A DNA stretch of 64,000 nt. It comes from Micromonospora endolithica (GTDB lineage Bacteria > Actinomycetota > Actinomycetes > Mycobacteriales > Micromonosporaceae). The position numbers were made by a program, and so were the translations under genes. Shown here one piece after another: positions 35,113 to 43,026 of the stretch. Where the stretch lies: NCBI RefSeq assembly GCF_003626595.1, contig NZ_RBAK01000004.1, positions 434,001 to 498,000 on the forward strand, read 5' to 3'. The notes under the pieces are model-generated. The model had not been told where the DNA came from. It ran no database searches and was given only the letters and a program-made list of their open reading frames with translations. How positions within the stretch are numbered: the first letter of the stretch is position 1; every line of letters starts with the position of its first letter.

Positions 35113-36452
35113 CCGCGACGACCGCGACGACGTCCGCGCTGGTGCTGCCGCACGGCGGTCCACCCGACGCCCGCCCCGCCCGGCTGCTGCGCGACGGCGT
35201 CGGGGTACGGGTCCGTGACCGCGCCGGCCGGACCTACCTCGACGCGGCCGGCGGCCTGGACGGGGTGAGCCTCGGGCACGCGCACCCCGACCTGGTGGAG
35301 GCCGCGGCGCGGCAGCTACGCCGGCTGCCGGCCGGCGCGGTGGGGCACCGCCAGGCCAGCGACGCGGCGTACCACCTCGCCGAACGGCTGACCGCGACGG
35401 TGCCCGGGTTCGACCAGGTCTACCTGGACAGCTGCGACTCGGCGGCGGTGGACACCGCGGTCCGGTTCGCCCGCTACCACCACCGCGCCCAGGGCCGGCC
35501 GCTGCGCCGGCGGATCCTGGCGGTCGAGGGCGCCCTGCACGGCTGCACCGGGTTCAGCGCGGCGGCCAGCGCGCAGCCGGCGGTGTCGCACGGCTTCGCC
35601 GACCCGGACGCCGGGACGGTGCACCTGCGCCGACCGCCGCACCGGGCCGACGCCGGGGCCGCCACCCTCGTCGGGGAACTGGTCGACGAGCTGACCGCCA
35701 TGATCCACGAGCTGGGGCCGGACACCGTGGCGGCCTGCGTCGTGGAGCCGGTGCTGACCGCCGCCGGCGCGCTCGTGCCCCCGGCGGACTACCTGCCGGC
35801 GATCCGCGCGGTGCTGGCCCGTCACGACATCCTGCTGATCGCCGACGAGTCGGTCACCGGGCTGCGCCGGACCGGCCCGCTGACCGCCACCGGCGTGCTC
35901 GACCCGCCGCCGGACCTGCTGGTGCTCGGCCCGAGCCTCACCTCGGCGCACGTCCCGCTGGCGGCGGTGCTGGTGGGCCCCGAGGTGAGCGCCTCGCTGA
36001 CCGCGGGCGCGGCGGTGGTCGGCGGTTTCGGACACGGCGGCCCGACCGCAGGACACCCGCTGGCCTGCGCGGTCGCCGACCGTGCCCTGGACATCCTGGC
36101 CGAGGAGGAGACCGGACGTCGGGTGACCGCCCTGGCCGACCACCTGGCCGGCCGTCTCGCCGGCCAGGCGGACCACCCCGCGGTCCGGGAGATCCGCCAG
36201 GAGGGGTTGCTCGCCGCCTACGTCCTGCACCCCGGGGACCGGGCACTGCCGTACGACTCGGTCGCCCACCAGGCCGCCGAGCTGGCCGCCGAGCGGGGCC
36301 TGCTGGTGCGGGCGTACGCCTCGGCGGTGGTGCTCGCCCCGCCGTTGACGGTGACCGTCGAGGAACTGGACGACATGGTGGCCCGCTGGGATCAGGCCCT
36401 GCGGGCGTTGCCGGCGGCACCCGCCGCCGTGGAGCCGAAGGGACATTGGTGA
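35109..36452 (+). CDS. Class III aminotransferase homologue lacking the PLP lysine
   Basis: 447 residues with the overall class III fold: YLDAAGGLDGVSLGHAHP, VEPVLTAAGALVPPADYLP, LLIADESVTGLRRTG and a C-terminal VVLAPPLTVTVEELD. The Schiff-base lysine expected in LVLGKGLTSG-type sequence is missing: the protein reads LVLGPSLTSAHVPLAAVLV, with Pro275 in its place. The phosphate loop is also altered (DSCDSAAVDTAV in place of NSGSEAN-type). The frame is long and undamaged and is overlapped by 4 nt with the decarboxylase, so it is not a decayed gene. It is probably a pseudoenzyme, or has a non-transaminase role. Confidence 0.85.
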   Translation: MTATTATTSALVLPHGGPPDARPARLLRDGVGVRVRDRAGRTYLDAAGGLDGVSLGHAHPDLVEAAARQLRRLPAGAVGHRQASDAAYHLAERLTATVPGFDQVYLDSCDSAAVDTAVRFARYHHRAQGRPLRRRILAVEGALHGCTGFSAAASAQPAVSHGFADPDAGTVHLRRPPHRADAGAATLVGELVDELTAMIHELGPDTVAACVVEPVLTAAGALVPPADYLPAIRAVLARHDILLIADESVTGLRRTGPLTATGVLDPPPDLLVLGPSLTSAHVPLAAVLVGPEVSASLTAGAAVVGGFGHGGPTAGHPLACAVADRALDILAEEETGRRVTALADHLAGRLAGQADHPAVREIRQEGLLAAYVLHPGDRALPYDSVAHQAAELAAERGLLVRAYASAVVLAPPLTVTVEELDDMVARWDQALRALPAAPAAVEPKGHW

Positions 36453-36862
36453 TGAAGCCGTCGACGACGGAGCTGAGCTGCACGGTCCGCCACCGGGTGG
36501 CCGACCGGGACACCGCCGCCCACTGGGGCAACGACCTGCCCGTGCTCGCCACGCCGGTGCTGCTGTGGCTGGGCGAGACCACGGCGATGCGGGCGGTCGA
36601 GGAGCACCTGGAGGACGGCGAGATGACCGTCGGGGTGTCCCACGACTCCGCGCACCTGGCGCCGACCCCGCAGGGCCGGGAGGTGCGGATCAGCGCCCGG
36701 CTGGTCGAGCGGCGGGGCCGCCGGCTGGTCTTCGAGGTGGCCGCGTACGACGACTGGGAGCTGGTGTTCCAGGGCCGGCACACCCGGGCCGTGGTGCGCC
36801 GCGACGATTTCGTCGAGCTGGTGCGGGGCAAGTCCGAGGCGGCCGCGGGGGTGACGCCGTGA
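36452..36862 (+). CDS. FlK-like hot-dog thioesterase
   Basis: 136 residues, single hot-dog domain. Thr34 (LATPVL), Glu42 (WLGETTAM) and His68 (DSAHLAPTP) have the same spacing as the Thr42/Glu50/His76 triad of fluoroacetyl-CoA thioesterase FlK, and HLAPTPQG matches its active-site loop. Expected role: hydrolysis of a small acyl-CoA, either as a housekeeping/protective step or to release a pathway acid. ATG 36452 shares one base with the preceding TGA; GTG 36449 is an alternative with a 4-nt overlap. Confidence 0.82.
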   Translation: MKPSTTELSCTVRHRVADRDTAAHWGNDLPVLATPVLLWLGETTAMRAVEEHLEDGEMTVGVSHDSAHLAPTPQGREVRISARLVERRGRRLVFEVAAYDDWELVFQGRHTRAVVRRDDFVELVRGKSEAAAGVTP

Positions 36863-37917
36863 ACGCCCACGACCGGTGGCGCAGCTTCGACTCGCCGTCG
36901 TCCGGCCCGTCCGGCCCACCGCTGTCCCCGCCGGGAGGCGGCGCGTCGGGTGCGCCACCGCCCGGGTCCGGCGGCACCCCCTCGGGGTCACCTCCGCCGA
37001 CCGACCCGGTGTCCGGCCCGCCACCGACCGGCCCGCCACCGACCGGCCCGCCACCGGTCGGCGGGAGCCCCACCCTCCAGTTCCCACCGGTACGCCCTGG
37101 TGGCCCCCCGCGCGACGAACGCCCCCGTCGGCGCCGCTCGCCACTGGTGCTCCTGCTGGTGCTGGCGTTGCTCGGCGGCCTGGTCGGGGCGGGCGCCTAC
37201 TGGTTCCAGCCGTGGAAGCTGGCGACCGACCGGACGGTGCAGGAGGCGCTGCCGTCGGTGCCCGACGCCGAGCCGTCCGACGACCCGGCCGACGCCGGGC
37301 CCGACCCCGACGACGCGGGCGACGACCCGGCCGGGGAGAGCCCCGAGGCCGACGAGGAAGCCGGTACCGACGGCGCGCCGCCGGACCCCGACGGCGAGCG
37401 GGAGACCGACGGCGACACCGAGGGCGAGACCGAGGGCGACGCGGACTCGGACGCCGAGGAAGGGTCCGACGCCGACCCGGAGGAGTCCGGGGACACCGGC
37501 GACGACTCGCAGCGCAGCGGGGACGCCGACGGCGCGCCGGCCGACCGGTCCGACGGCGCCGGCAACCGCCTGTTGCTGGCCGGTGAGTTCGTCGACCACG
37601 AGCACGACACCAGCGGCACCGCCCAGCTCGTCGAGCTGGCCGACGGCCGGCGGCAACTGGTGCTGCGCGACCTGGACACCTCCAACGGACCCGACCTGTT
37701 CGTGCGGTTGAGCGACCAGCGGGTGGTCCGGGGCGCCGCCGGGTGGGACGCCTTCACCGAGGGCCGCTACGTGGACGTGGCCCGGCTCAAGGGCAACCGG
37801 GGCGACCAGGTGTACGACGTCGATCCCTCGGTCGACATCGACGGCCTGACCAGCGTCAGCATCTGGTGCAAGCGCTTCTCGGTCTCCTTCGGCGCGGCGT
37901 CGCTGCGCGCCGGCTGA
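36859..37917 (+). CDS. Membrane-anchored DM13-domain protein
   Basis: 352 residues. A cytosolic Pro/Gly/Ser-rich N-terminus (1-90) with repeated PPTGPPPTGPPP leads to one membrane helix (~94-116, SPLVLLLVLALLGGLVGAG). A highly acidic Asp/Glu/Gly linker (~130-235) follows, then a DM13 domain (~238-348): GEFVDHEHDTSGTAQLVEL, NGPDLFVRLS and SIWCKRFSVSFG with the family's conserved cysteine. DM13 is thought to be a redox/heme-related extracellular domain. GTG 36859 overlaps the thioesterase TGA by 4 nt, so it is in the cluster operon, although its biosynthetic relevance is unclear. Confidence 0.85.
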   Translation: MNAHDRWRSFDSPSSGPSGPPLSPPGGGASGAPPPGSGGTPSGSPPPTDPVSGPPPTGPPPTGPPPVGGSPTLQFPPVRPGGPPRDERPRRRRSPLVLLLVLALLGGLVGAGAYWFQPWKLATDRTVQEALPSVPDAEPSDDPADAGPDPDDAGDDPAGESPEADEEAGTDGAPPDPDGERETDGDTEGETEGDADSDAEEGSDADPEESGDTGDDSQRSGDADGAPADRSDGAGNRLLLAGEFVDHEHDTSGTAQLVELADGRRQLVLRDLDTSNGPDLFVRLSDQRVVRGAAGWDAFTEGRYVDVARLKGNRGDQVYDVDPSVDIDGLTSVSIWCKRFSVSFGAASLRAG

Positions 37918-37935
37918 TCCGACGGTCCGGCGTCA

Positions 37936-37976
37936 CGACGGGCGCGCCTCCCGTTCAGCGGGAGGCGCGCCCGTCG
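37936..37976 (+). terminator. 18-bp hairpin terminator ending the biosynthetic operon
   Basis: A perfect 18-bp GC stem (CGACGGGCGCGCCTCCCG and its complement) with loop TTCAG, 18 nt after the DM13 gene stop. It also lies just beyond the stop of the convergent minus-strand gene at 37999, so it may serve both. Confidence 0.82.
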
Positions 37977-37998
37977 CGCTGTCGGTGGCGTCGGCCGC

Positions 37999-38403
37999 TC
38001 ATCCGGCCAGCCGCAGCGAACCCGCCGGCGAACCGGCCCGGCCCGGCGCGCTGCCCGGCGAACCGGCCCGGCCCGGCGCGCTGCCCGGCGACCCGGCCCG
38101 GCCCGGCGCGGCGCCCGCCGACCCGGCTCGGCCCGGCGAGCCGGTCCGGCTCGGCGCGGTGGCCGGCGGCGCGGTCGGATAGACCGCCCGTACCGCGGCC
38201 AGCGCCCACGCCATCCGCCGCACCGCGATCTCGGGATGGTCGCCGAACTCGCTGGCCAGCCGGGCGGCGCAGCCGCCGACCCGGTAGCGCCGCAGCGTGG
38301 ACGCCACGGCGCAGCGCACCTCTCCTGCCCGGATCGGCTGCGAACACTGCAGGTCCGAGACGAACAGCGCCTCGGCCCGGATCGTCTCCAGTCGGATGGA
38401 CAT
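37999..38403 (-). CDS. Unrecognised protein with C-terminal 10-residue tandem repeats
   Basis: 134 residues. The first ~75 residues look like a compact helical domain (MSIRLETIRAEALFVSDLQC ... HPEIAVRRMAWALAAV) seen in actinomycete proteins of unknown function. The remainder is low complexity built from GRAGSPGSAP-type repeats. GGAGGTG at ideal distance fixes ATG 38403. The repeat tail varies easily by slippage and may be disordered. Confidence 0.7.
   Translation of the reverse strand: MSIRLETIRAEALFVSDLQCSQPIRAGEVRCAVASTLRRYRVGGCAARLASEFGDHPEIAVRRMAWALAAVRAVYPTAPPATAPSRTGSPGRAGSAGAAPGRAGSPGSAPGRAGSPGSAPGRAGSPAGSLRLAG
38030..38119. repeat. 30-bp tandem repeat, three copies
   Basis: Three adjacent 30-bp units (starting gaaccggcccggcccggc), the first two identical and the third slightly diverged, with a degenerate fourth continuing to about 38150. 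They encode the 10-residue repeats of the minus-strand gene 37999-38403. Confidence 0.85.
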
Positions 38404-38550
38404 GCCGCACCTCCGTGTGCCTCTGGTCCCGTCGGGACGCCCTCGTCCCGTACCTGTTCGGTGGCGGAATCCGGCGCCGGCGTTACGGCCGCGCCGAAGT
38501 CGGGACACGCGACTTTCCGGGGCTGGGCCGGTCGGGGCACGCGGCGCGGG

Positions 38551-39138
38551 TCAGCCGGCGCGCACCGCCAGGCCGGGGTAGTCCAGGACCAGGCCGGACG
38601 GGTCGTACACCAGGCGGCACTCGACCTCGAACGCGGGCGCGGCGTAGTCGTACCGCTGGCGCCCGTCGTCGTCGGCGGCCCGGACGTAGGTCTGTTCGAG
38701 GCGCTCGACGCGCATCTCGCCGACCCGCACGTACGCCGCCGGCGCCTCCGCCCGGCCGCCCACCGGCAGCCCCATCCGGTGTGCGGGCAGCGCGTTGGTC
38801 ATCGCCGAGGACTCCAGGTCGACGTCGAGGCAGCCGTCCAGGTGCGGCGCGTGCTCCCCGTCGACCCACCATCGACCGTCGCCGTCGGTCTCCAGCCGCA
38901 CCTCGTCGGAGCCGGACGGGCCGCGGCGGACCACCGACGCGCGGCGGGTGAGCCAGTTGTCGTCCACCTCGACGGTGTAGTCGACGATCCACGGCTCGCC
39001 GTCCTCGACGGCGGTGGTGCAGCCCTGCATGCGGTGGCCGCCGCCGGTCCGGAAGTAGACGACCTCGAAGCCGTTGCGGGCGTCCAGATGCCGCCAGGCG
39101 GCACTGGCCGGGGGAGATCTAAACGACATGTCGGTCAT
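38551..39138 (-). CDS. Putative glycolipid-binding protein (DUF1089-type)
   Basis: 195 residues with a beta-rich composition and conserved pieces of the PF06475 family: VYFRTGGGHRMQGCTTAVEDG near the N-terminus, VDLESSAMTNALPAHRM in the middle and the C-terminal YDPSGLVLDYPGLAVR. Proposed glycolipid-binding role of the family is weakly established. No signal peptide. Two in-frame ATGs (39138, 39129) are possible; neither has a good ribosome site. Confidence 0.78.
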   Translation of the reverse strand: MTDMSFRSPPASAAWRHLDARNGFEVVYFRTGGGHRMQGCTTAVEDGEPWIVDYTVEVDDNWLTRRASVVRRGPSGSDEVRLETDGDGRWWVDGEHAPHLDGCLDVDLESSAMTNALPAHRMGLPVGGRAEAPAAYVRVGEMRVERLEQTYVRAADDDGRQRYDYAAPAFEVECRLVYDPSGLVLDYPGLAVRAG

Positions 39139-39171
39139 AATCGCACAACGGGTGCCCGCGACACGCCCTAC

Positions 39172-39465
39172 TCAGCCGGGTCGGCGCCGCCGACCGTTGA
39201 CCCGTACCGCGTTGCACACGTCGACGACCCCCGGAACGTCCCAGGCCAGCTCACCGGCGGTCCGACGGGTCTCGTCGGCGGCCACCACCCCGTCCAGGAC
39301 GACCACCCGGTTCTGCACCCGGACGGTGATCGGCTGCCGGCGGGTCGTCCAGTCGACGGCGAGCCGCTGGGTGACCAGCGCCTCCAGCCGGGTGTCTTCG
39401 CCGCCGGGTCCGGGCGGGTCGCCGGCGACGCGCCACGGGTCGAACTCCGGCCAGGGGCTGAGCAT
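39172..39465 (-). CDS. BON-domain protein
   Basis: 97 residues. The middle part reads DTRLEALVTQRLAVDWTTRR, PITVRVQNRVVVLDGVVAAD and GVVDVCNAVRVNG, the typical BON pattern (helix, strand, gl-G-V, vp-GV--V-N). No signal peptide, so cytosolic. BON domains are associated with membrane or lipid interactions. Sits in the minus-strand group with STAS and GlsB-like genes. Confidence 0.82.
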   Translation of the reverse strand: MLSPWPEFDPWRVAGDPPGPGGEDTRLEALVTQRLAVDWTTRRQPITVRVQNRVVVLDGVVAADETRRTAGELAWDVPGVVDVCNAVRVNGRRRRPG

Positions 39466-39520
39466 GGTCGTCCTCGTTCCTTCGTGCGGTGGATGTCGTG
39501 CCGGTCTCGCCCGCCCGGGG

Positions 39521-40063
39521 TCAGACGAGCACCTCGGACGGCGGTGCGACCGCCCCGAGGGCCTCCGCCCGGGTGGCGGCGATCGGGAAGGCGCCGTCCA
39601 GCCGCATGGTGTGCAGGACGGTCAGTACGAAACGTGACGGGGCCACCAGCCACAGCACGACGCCCCGCTGGCGCGCCTCCTGCCGGGCCCGGACCAGCAG
39701 CCCGAGGTCGGTGGTGGCGATCTGGTCCACGCCGGTCAGGTCGACCGCCATCCGCCCGTCCCGCTCCACCGACCGGGCCAGCGCGTCGCGCAGCGCGTCG
39801 GAGGCCGACCGTGGGGCGGTACCCACGACGTCCGGGCCGTCCAGGTCGTCCACGCCCAGCGGCATCCCGTCCGCGCCCGGCAGCGGGGTGCAGCGGGTGC
39901 AGCGGTGCGGCCCGGTGGCGAAGGGGGAGCCGCTCCATCCGTGGTCGGACACCAGCGTCCACACCACCTCCGCGTCCGGGAGGACGACCGCGGCGCTGGC
40001 GGCGGTGTCGCCGCAGCCGTCGCAGATCAGGATCATCGTGTTCTCCTCCGGTACGACGGTCAT
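39521..40063 (-). CDS. STAS-domain protein with N-terminal CxxC...CxxC segment
   Basis: 180 residues from ATG 40063, which shares one base with the upstream TGA and has GGAAGGA before it. An internal ATG at 40036 with GGAGGAG is an equally good start (171 residues). Residues ~10-60 contain CDGCG and CTRC, a possible zinc ribbon. The C-terminal ~100 residues are a STAS-like domain (DGRMAVDLTGVDQIATTDLG) of anti-sigma-antagonist type; the usual phosphorylatable Ser is replaced near ATTDLG by Thr, which could serve. Probably part of a partner-switching stress module. Confidence 0.75.
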   Translation of the reverse strand: MTVVPEENTMILICDGCGDTAASAAVVLPDAEVVWTLVSDHGWSGSPFATGPHRCTRCTPLPGADGMPLGVDDLDGPDVVGTAPRSASDALRDALARSVERDGRMAVDLTGVDQIATTDLGLLVRARQEARQRGVVLWLVAPSRFVLTVLHTMRLDGAFPIAATRAEALGAVAPPSEVLV

Positions 40064-40422
40064 CACCGCTGTCCTTCCTGGTCGGGTCGAACAGGGATCC
40101 GTTCGTCGTCCACGGCCCGGCCGGCGTGCGGTCCGCGTACGCCCGGCGCGGTGGCGCGGGGCGTGGCCCGGCCGGCCGTCGCGACAGCGAGCACGACGGC
40201 GATCGCGGCGAAGCCGGCCTGCACGGTCAGTCGCAGCGGGCTGGCCCCGGCCACGTCGACCCCGACGATCCGGGCGGTGATGGTGCCCAGCAGCGCGGCA
40301 CCCACGCCCACGGACACGGTCAGCCATACCGGCGCGGCCGGTCGACCGGGCAACACCAGCCGCCCGAGCAGGCCCGCGGCCACGCCGACGAGCAGGGCGC
40401 TGACCAGAGCGCTCGCGGTCAC
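40063..40422 (-). CDS. GlsB/YeaQ/YmgE-type small membrane protein
   Basis: 119 residues with three hydrophobic helices and the family signature GLLGRLVLPGRP plus GVGAALLGTI. An Arg/Pro-rich tail follows. GTG 40422 overlaps the TGA of the STAS gene by 4 nt. Family members are stress-induced envelope proteins of unknown biochemical role. A paralogue lies at 45500. Confidence 0.85.
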   Translation of the reverse strand: MTASALVSALLVGVAAGLLGRLVLPGRPAAPVWLTVSVGVGAALLGTITARIVGVDVAGASPLRLTVQAGFAAIAVVLAVATAGRATPRATAPGVRGPHAGRAVDDERIPVRPDQEGQR

Positions 40423-40856
40423 CGGAGGCCCCCGCCCACCGGCCGGGCCGGGCCGCGGCTGCCGACGGCCACCGGGCGCCCCCCGCCGGTACGCGGCACC
40501 GGCGCCACCTCGGGTCCGGGCCCGCCCGCGGGGGAGGCCACCGCCACCGGCGTCGCCTCGGCCATGCCGCTGGCCCGCAGCGCGGCCCGGATCGCGGGGC
40601 TCGGGTCGCGCAGTGCCAGGATCGCGCCCCGCCGGGCCAGCCGTTCCCGCACCTCGTCCAGCAGGACGACCGCCTCCGGGTCCAGGTGCCGGCACTCGGA
40701 CAGGTCGATCACCACCTCGTGCGGTTCCACCGACAGGACCCGGTCCAGGACGGCCGCGACCTCGGCCAGGGCGGGCCGGCGCAACTCGTCGGTGACGCCC
40801 ACCTCCACCCGCAGCAGGGCGCAGTCGTCGGCACGTGCCGGCTGTGGCGCTGTCAT
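40419..40856 (-). CDS. STAS-domain anti-sigma-factor-antagonist-like protein
   Basis: 145 residues. Residues ~14-105 fit a STAS domain: VVIDLSECRHLDPEAVVLLD with the conserved strand and helix; the canonical Ser after the LS-C/D motif is not evident (position reads HLDPEA), so phosphorylation control may be lost. A Pro/Gly-rich tail follows. GGAAGGGCC lies before ATG 40856. First gene of a minus-strand group (STAS, GlsB-like, STAS) and divergent from the 41009 response regulator. Confidence 0.78.
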   Translation of the reverse strand: MTAPQPARADDCALLRVEVGVTDELRRPALAEVAAVLDRVLSVEPHEVVIDLSECRHLDPEAVVLLDEVRERLARRGAILALRDPSPAIRAALRASGMAEATPVAVASPAGGPGPEVAPVPRTGGGRPVAVGSRGPARPVGGGLR

Positions 40857-40933
40857 CGCATGGCCCTTCCGTGGCGGTCACCCGTTCACCTGACACCCTG
40901 TTCGCCGATCTTGTAGGCGGTCGCGCGGGCGTA

Positions 40934-40948
40934 TGACAGTTGGGTGAC
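40934..40948. promoter_or_regulatory. TGAC-N7-TGAC direct repeat in divergent promoter
   Basis: TGACAGTTGGGTGAC: two TGAC half-sites with an 11-bp period, as bound by OmpR-type regulators. It lies between the STAS operon (start 40856, minus) and the response regulator (start 41009, plus). The same pattern occurs at 45370 and 45841. Confidence 0.55.
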
Positions 40949-41008
40949 AAAAGTGTCGGGGGGCGGGGGCAGGTGGGCGGCCCGGCGGCGGTTGGGGATG
41001 ATGCGGGT

Positions 41009-41677
41009 ATGACGGCGGTACTGGTGATCGAGGACGACGACCGGATCCGACTCGCCCTGCTCCTGGCGCTGGAGGAGGAGGGGTACACCGTACGGGGGGC
41101 GGCGACGGCCGAGGAGGGCCTGCGCTCGCAGCGGGTGGAACCGGCCGACAACGTCCTGGTCGACCTGATGCTGCCGGGGATCGACGGCTTCGAGTGCATC
41201 CGGCAGTTGCGCCGCGACGACGACGTCCCGATCGTCGTGATCAGCGCCCGCGACGACACCCACGACATCGTCGCCGCGCTGGAGGCGGGCGCCGACGACT
41301 ATGTGGTCAAACCGGTGGCGGTCAAGGAGCTGTCCGCGCGCCTGCGCGCGCTGCGCCGGCGCGGCCGGGCGGCGGTCGCCGCCGTCCAGGTCTTCGGCGA
41401 CCTGGAGATCAGCGCCGACGCCGGCGAGGTACGCCTCGGCGGGCAGCTGCTGTCGCTGACCCGCACCGAGTTCCGCCTGCTGTGCGAGCTGGCCGACCAC
41501 GCCGGCAAGGTGCTGTCCCGGCAGCAGTTGCTGCAACGGGTGTGGGGCTACCAGACCGGGGACGAACGCCTGGTGGACGTGCACGTCGGGCGGCTGCGGC
41601 AGAAGATCGAGACCGAGCCGGCCAACCCCCGGCACCTGGTCACCCTGCGCGGCCTCGGCTACAAACTGCAGCGATGA
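41009..41677 (+). CDS. OmpR-family response regulator (CseB/AfsQ1-like)
   Basis: 222 residues. Receiver domain with acidic Glu8/Asp9/Asp10, phosphoacceptor Asp52 in VDLMLPGIDGF and Lys in DDYVVKPVAV; C-terminal winged helix ending TLRGLGYKLQR. ATG 41009 is the start that gives the receiver's first strand directly; the frame opens 69 bp upstream without support. ATGA overlap with the kinase gene. Upstream direct repeats suggest autoregulation. Confidence 0.93.
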   Translation: MTAVLVIEDDDRIRLALLLALEEEGYTVRGAATAEEGLRSQRVEPADNVLVDLMLPGIDGFECIRQLRRDDDVPIVVISARDDTHDIVAALEAGADDYVVKPVAVKELSARLRALRRRGRAAVAAVQVFGDLEISADAGEVRLGGQLLSLTRTEFRLLCELADHAGKVLSRQQLLQRVWGYQTGDERLVDVHVGRLRQKIETEPANPRHLVTLRGLGYKLQR

Positions 41678-43026
41678 GACGACTCGGACTGCGCGCCCGG
41701 GTGACCGCCGGCTTCGCCGTCGGCGCCGCCGTGCTCGCCGCGTCGATGGCCCTGGTGTCGTACGACCTGACCCGCCGCTCGCTGCTGGAGGAGCGGGAGC
41801 GTACGGCGGTCCGGGCAGCGTACTTCGACGCCGCGGTGGTGCGCTCCGGACTGGACACCGAGCGCCCGGACGTGGTCGAGGTGCTGCGGTCACTGGACAC
41901 CGGGGTGGGCCGGCGACCGCTGCTGTATCTGGACGGCGACTGGCACGCCCGCTCCGCCGAGACGGCCGCCACCGGCATTCCGGCCGCCCTCCAGGAGCGG
42001 GTCCTGACCGGCGAGCCGGCGATGCAGCGGGTCCGGGTGGCCGGTCAGCCCACCCTGCTGGTCGGGGTGCCCCTGTCGGCGTCGTCGGCCTACTACGAGC
42101 TGACCTCGCTGCGGGAGCTGGAGGAGACACTCCAGGTCCTGGCGCTGGCGTTGACCGCGGTGGCGATCATGGTGGCCGGCTCCGGCGCGGCGACCGGCTG
42201 GTACGCCACCCGGCACAGCCTGCGGCCCCTCACCGCGGTCGCGGACGCCGCCGAGCGGATGGCCGCCGGTGACTTCAGCGCCCGGCTCGCGCCGACCACC
42301 GACCCCGACCTGGCCCGCCTGTCCACCTCGTTCAACCACATGGTCGGCGAGCTGGCGCGCCGGATCGAGCGGGACCGTCGTTTCGCCGCCGACGTCAGCC
42401 ACGAGCTGCGCTCCCCGTTGCAGACCCTGTCCGCCGCGGCCAGCGTGCTGACCCGCCGCCGCGACCAGCAGGACGAGCGCACCGCCACCGCGGCGGGCCT
42501 GGTCGCCGAGGAGATCGAACGGTTCGAGCACCTGGTCAACGACCTGATCGAGCTGGCCCGCGCCGACCAGCACGCCGATCGCCAGCAGGTGGACGTGCTG
42601 GACCTGGCCCGGGACGTGTGCGACGCCCGGGGGCTGCCGGAGGATCTGGTCCGGGTGACCGACGGCGTACCGACCCGGTGGCTGGTCGACCGGCGACGTA
42701 CCGAGCAGACGCTGGTGAACCTGCTGGACAACGCCGTGCGCTACGGCGGCGGCCCGGTGGCGGTGACCCTGGGAAGGGACGGCGACGCCGGGGTGATCGA
42801 AGTGGACGACGCGGGTCCCGGGGTGCCGGCCGAGGACCGGGACGTCATCTTCGACCGCTTCGTGCGGGGCCGGGCCGCGCACTCCCGCGCCGGCACCGAC
42901 GGCACCGGTCTCGGCCTGTCGATCGTGGCCCGGCACACCGCCGCGCACGGCGGTCGGGCGACCGTCGGCGACCGGCCCGGCGGCGGCGCCCGGTTCCGGG
43001 TGGAGCTGCCCGGGAGCCTGCCGTGA
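41674..43026 (+). CDS. Sensor histidine kinase
   Basis: 450 residues. Two membrane helices (~8-30 and ~150-172) flank an extracytoplasmic sensor domain of about 120 residues. A HAMP linker follows (RHSLRPLTAVADAAERMAAG), then HisKA with His243 in DVSHELRSPLQTL, and HATPase with NLLDNAVRYGGG, DDAGPGVP and GTGLGLSIVARH. Four-nt overlaps on both sides place it in one operon with the regulator and the downstream lipoprotein, as in CseA-CseB-CseC-like envelope-stress systems. Confidence 0.93.
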   Translation: MRRLGLRARVTAGFAVGAAVLAASMALVSYDLTRRSLLEERERTAVRAAYFDAAVVRSGLDTERPDVVEVLRSLDTGVGRRPLLYLDGDWHARSAETAATGIPAALQERVLTGEPAMQRVRVAGQPTLLVGVPLSASSAYYELTSLRELEETLQVLALALTAVAIMVAGSGAATGWYATRHSLRPLTAVADAAERMAAGDFSARLAPTTDPDLARLSTSFNHMVGELARRIERDRRFAADVSHELRSPLQTLSAAASVLTRRRDQQDERTATAAGLVAEEIERFEHLVNDLIELARADQHADRQQVDVLDLARDVCDARGLPEDLVRVTDGVPTRWLVDRRRTEQTLVNLLDNAVRYGGGPVAVTLGRDGDAGVIEVDDAGPGVPAEDRDVIFDRFVRGRAAHSRAGTDGTGLGLSIVARHTAAHGGRATVGDRPGGGARFRVELPGSLP

